A stretch of DNA of 8,514 nt, taken from the NCBI GenBank assembly GCA_031259645.1, contig JAIRLC010000043.1, forward strand, positions 1 through 8,514. Reading direction: 5' to 3'. The notes beneath the pieces were generated by a model. It was given only the letters and a program-made list of their open reading frames with translations. It was not told the origin of the DNA and searched no databases. Position 1 is the first letter of the stretch. Each line of letters begins with the position of its first letter. The translations under genes were made by a program, and so were the position numbers. Shown here piece after piece: positions 6,257 to 8,514 of the stretch. The DNA comes from Prevotellaceae bacterium. Its GTDB lineage: Bacteria; Bacteroidota; Bacteroidia; Bacteroidales; UBA932.

Positions 6257-6604
6257 TTACTCTCCTTTCTTTTCGTTTTTGTTGTTACGGCGTTTTTCGG
6301 CATACTCTACGGCATGGTTATCCATGCTGAAGGTTAAATAACGGATCACTCGCTCATCGCGGCGATACTGGATCTCAAGCTTCTCTATCAAGGTGGGAGG
6401 AGCTTTAAACTCAATCAAATTGTAAAAACCCGTGGTTTTCTTTTGGATGGGGTAGGCCAGCTTCTTTAAGCCCCAGCTTTCTTCGTGCACAATCTCACCG
6501 CTATTTTCGGTGATAAAGTCACGATACTTTTTTACCGCTTCCTTTATCTGGCTGTCAGATAAAACGGGAGTTGCAATGAAAACGGTTTCGTACTGTTTTA
6601 ACAT
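6257..6604 (-). CDS. rpsF: 30S ribosomal protein bS6
   Basis: A 115-residue bS6, a ferredoxin-like fold protein of the small-subunit platform that dimerises with bS18. Typical features are the start [41 protein letters not shown] (45-66), and [12 protein letters not shown] (81-92), followed by a charged flexible tail ending EKKGE. First gene of the rpsF-rpsR-rplI operon. The ATG at 6604 has no real Shine-Dalgarno, in contrast to the two downstream genes. The predicted leader (about 6605-6645) is A/T-rich and lacks the CCG motif used by the bS6:bS18 leader element known in other bacteria. Confidence 0.97.
   Translation of the reverse strand: MLKQYETVFIATPVLSDSQIKEAVKKYRDFITENSGEIVHEESWGLKKLAYPIQKKTTGFYNLIEFKAPPTLIEKLEIQYRRDERVIRYLTFSMDNHAVEYAEKRRNNKNEKKGE
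6262..6268 (-). promoter_or_regulatory. Strong Shine-Dalgarno of rpsR
   Basis: AAAGGAG on the minus strand, 10 nt before the rpsR ATG at 6251, lies inside the last codons of rpsF. Seven bases can pair with the anti-Shine-Dalgarno. Strong Shine-Dalgarno sequences before bS18 and/or bS21 genes are a described exception in Bacteroidota. Confidence 0.8.
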
Positions 6605-6651
6605 GACTCTTGTTAATTAATTTTAGTTAATAATTTGTTTAAAAAGGGATG

Positions 6652-6659
6652 CAAAGATA
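6652..6659 (-). promoter_or_regulatory. Promoter -7 box of the rpsF operon
   Basis: TATCTTTG on the minus strand is a perfect TAnnTTTG and is identical to the -7 box of HU. No good -33 element is visible 19-20 nt upstream, where the sequence is A/T-rich. A start near 6645 gives a leader of about 40 nt. Confidence 0.6.
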
Positions 6660-6793
6660 ATCAAAAAAATTATAAATCAGTAATTAAACCTGTCTTTTTT
6701 TTATTCGAAAAAATAAATGTGTAGCTATCAACTATTTAAAAAAAATAATTTCAATTAAACCGAAGTTGTAACAAAAATTTAAAATAAAGTAGG

Positions 6794-6801
6794 TACTTTT
6801 G
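6794..6801 (+). promoter_or_regulatory. Promoter -7 box of the phosphate transport pair
   Basis: TACTTTTG matches TAnnTTTG and lies 30 nt before the ATG at 6832, leaving a leader of about 20-25 nt. The only TTG upstream (6766-6768) is 25 nt away, too far for a normal -33 element. I see no obvious phosphate-response repeat in the 227 bp between rpsF and this gene. Confidence 0.5.
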
Positions 6802-6831
6802 GGAAATTTTTTTCTAATACTTAATTTTTTT

Positions 6832-7482
6832 ATGAAGATTAATTCGTTTTTACAACTATTTACGGTTAAGGATCGCAAATTCTTTCCACTATTCAAGCAA
6901 CAAGGGGAATACATACTGGATGCTGCGAAATTACTGACAGACTTAATCAACGAAAAGGATGAAGAAGAACAACGGAACATCTACCGTAATGTTAAAACAC
7001 GGGAAACACAGGGCGATGTGGTAACCGCCAAAATTTATGACGAGCTGAACAAAAGTTTTATAACCCCTTTCGACCGCGACGACATTCAAATGCTGACGTC
7101 CTATCTCGACTCTTTTTTAGACCTGATCAACGATACCGGGAAACGGATAGTCATGTACCAGCCCTGCCGCACTACAACGCACATGTACACGATGGCCAAC
7201 TTAGTGGTGGAAGATGCGCAACACCTGCGTCGCATTATGGACGATCTCGAATTTATCAATAAAAGAAAAGGGGACATTGTAACAAACTGCAAGCGCATTA
7301 AAGAGATTGAGCACGAATGTGACGACCTGTATGAACTGTCTATCGTAGAGCTTTTCAAACAGGAGAAAGACCCGATAATGGTCATTAAACTGCGTGAGAT
7401 ATTGATGAGTTTGGAGGAAGCGACCGATCGTGCACAACATGTGTCAAGCGTCATTCGCCGGATTATTGTAAAACTTGCATAA
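6832..7482 (+). CDS. DUF47 / PhoU-like Pit accessory protein
   Basis: A 216-residue all-helical cytoplasmic protein of the DUF47 family, related to PhoU. The family is regularly encoded beside PiT transporters and is thought to modulate phosphate uptake. Visible marks include ETQGD (58-62), TPFDRDDI (78-85), the acidic metal-binding type motif EIEHECDDLY (158-167) and LEEATDRAQHV (194-204). The frame extends back to 6799, but that position lies inside the promoter -7 box, so the ATG at 6832 is preferred. It ends 11 bp before the transporter gene. The molecular mechanism is inferred from family and context. Confidence 0.9.
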   Translation: MKINSFLQLFTVKDRKFFPLFKQQGEYILDAAKLLTDLINEKDEEEQRNIYRNVKTRETQGDVVTAKIYDELNKSFITPFDRDDIQMLTSYLDSFLDLINDTGKRIVMYQPCRTTTHMYTMANLVVEDAQHLRRIMDDLEFINKRKGDIVTNCKRIKEIEHECDDLYELSIVELFKQEKDPIMVIKLREILMSLEEATDRAQHVSSVIRRIIVKLA

Positions 7483-7493
7483 CCCGGAAGACG

Positions 7494-8492
7494 ATGCTGA
7501 CACTTGTAATTATAGGTATAGCTATTGCCTTGCTGTTCGATTTTCTGAACGGAATGAATGATGCGGCGAACTCTATCGCCACCATCGTAGCCACGCGTGT
7601 ATTATCGCCTTTTGCCGCCGTACTTTGGGCAGCGTTCTGGAACTTTGCCGCCGCCTTTATCTTCAGCGTCACCGTAGCCGACACCATAGGAAAAGGCATT
7701 GTGTCTTCCGAATATGTGAATGTGTATCTTATTCTCGCGGCCTTGGCAGGAGCCATCGTATGGGTGTATTTTTGCACACGCATGGGATTGCCCATCAGTG
7801 TATCACATGCGTTGATCGGCGGATTAGTCGGCCCGGCGCTGTTTACCTATGGGTCGAAAGCCTTAGTGTGGGGCGGTATTTTGAAAATCGGACTGTTTAT
7901 TATTTTATCCCCTGTCATCGGTTTAATATTGGGATTTCTCATCATGTGCGTGGTGATGCTTATTTTTAAACGCTCGAATCCGTTTAAGACAAACAAATTA
8001 TTTCAAATTCTGCAATTGATATCCTCAGCCGTATTCAGCTTGGGGCATGGCGGCAACGATGCGCAAAAAACCATGGGAATTATCGCTATTTTATTATTTA
8101 GCGGCGGATTTCTCGGTACGGAATTTCATGTGCCGCTATGGGTCGTTTTTGCCTGTTATTCTACTATCTCGCTGGGCACCATTACCGGAGGATGGAAGGT
8201 GATCAGGACATTGGGCGACGGGCTGGCCAGCCTCAAACCCGTTCAAGGTTTTTGTGCGGAAACTTCCGGTGCGCTTACGTTAATAGGCACCGCCATTGCC
8301 GGTATTCCCGTAAGCACCACGCATACCATTACCGGCTCTATCATAGGTGTAGGCATGACCAAAGGCGTGTCCTCCATACGCTGGGCAACAGCTTTTAACA
8401 TTGTCGCCGCCTGGATTTTTACCATTCCGGCTTCTTTGATTATTTCGGGTGGCGTGTATGCTATTATGAGGCTGTTTATAGCGGGAATATAA
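7494..8492 (+). CDS. pit: PiT family inorganic phosphate transporter
   Basis: A 332-residue inner-membrane transporter that brings in inorganic phosphate with a cation. It carries both PiT signatures: FDFLNGMNDAANSIAT (15-30) and FSLGHGGNDAQKTMGI (181-196). The second pair, GLPISVSHALIGGL (98-111) and GIPVSTTHTITGSIIGVG (270-287), shows the inverted internal duplication. Several hydrophobic segments span the length, for example 41-61, 77-95, 131-157, 214-230 and 302-325. It is shorter than the roughly 500-residue E. coli PitA, as in the short bacterial/archaeal form, and looks complete. Translated from the ATG at 7494, with only a poorly spaced GGAAG upstream. It forms a unit with the DUF47 gene. 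No terminator is visible in the 22 bp left in the window. Whether the driving ion is proton or sodium cannot be told. Confidence 0.95.
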   Translation: MLTLVIIGIAIALLFDFLNGMNDAANSIATIVATRVLSPFAAVLWAAFWNFAAAFIFSVTVADTIGKGIVSSEYVNVYLILAALAGAIVWVYFCTRMGLPISVSHALIGGLVGPALFTYGSKALVWGGILKIGLFIILSPVIGLILGFLIMCVVMLIFKRSNPFKTNKLFQILQLISSAVFSLGHGGNDAQKTMGIIAILLFSGGFLGTEFHVPLWVVFACYSTISLGTITGGWKVIRTLGDGLASLKPVQGFCAETSGALTLIGTAIAGIPVSTTHTITGSIIGVGMTKGVSSIRWATAFNIVAAWIFTIPASLIISGGVYAIMRLFIAGI

Positions 8493-8514
8493 CGCTATTT
8501 TATCAACGCCCGGA

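Noticed and set aside
8184..8193. GGAGG followed by ATG inside pit, as a possible internal start
   Set aside because: It falls in the middle of a conserved transporter, and translation from it gives no complete domain.
1..8514. Search for CRISPR arrays, insertion sequences, tRNAs, toxin-antitoxin or defence genes
   Set aside because: None seen; almost all coding capacity is taken by recognisable housekeeping families, and I found no sign of a new mobile or defence system.

Overview
The window looks like ordinary chromosome of a Bacteroidota bacterium, most likely order Bacteroidales. The evidence is a set of TAnnTTTG promoter -7 boxes, A/T-rich start regions without Shine-Dalgarno (SD) sequences for almost every gene, a very small basic ribosomal-type protein encoded between HU and RNase G, and an rpsF-rpsR-rplI operon in which strong SDs stand in front of rpsR and rplI only. 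The family assignment below phylum level is inference from gene content and style.

Left part (1-2391): a gene-free stretch carries a probable bidirectional terminator (103-137) and a degenerate 7-bp repeat array (232-275). Then come three genes on the minus strand, in transcription order HU (2391-2104), a 30-residue Lys/Arg-rich protein of the AURKAIP1/COX24 (mS38/bS22) type (2084-1992), and ribonuclease G/E (1916-306). HU has a well-formed Bacteroidota promoter (2460-2490) followed by an inverted repeat that would fold at the very 5' end of its mRNA.

Middle part (2392-5529): an Lrp/AsnC regulator (+) is divergent from HU and convergent with a YhbP-like flavin-fold protein (-). That gene is divergent from a comF-hutI pair (+) across only 37 bp that appears to hold two overlapping promoters. 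hutI, encoding imidazolonepropionase, stands without any other histidine-degradation gene in the window. Its 3' end overlaps that of rplI by 26 bp.

Right part (5504-8492): rpsF-rpsR-rplI (minus) encodes bS6, bS18 and bL9. bS6 and bS18, with bS21, are the proteins known to sequester the anti-SD in Bacteroidota ribosomes, so the SDs before rpsR and rplI are probably regulatory. Divergent from it is a phosphate uptake pair (+), a DUF47/PhoU-like Pit accessory protein followed 11 bp later by a PiT-family phosphate transporter.

I see no CRISPR array, insertion sequence, tRNA, rRNA, prophage or defence gene. The most interesting biology is the translational control suggested by the ribosomal protein operon.
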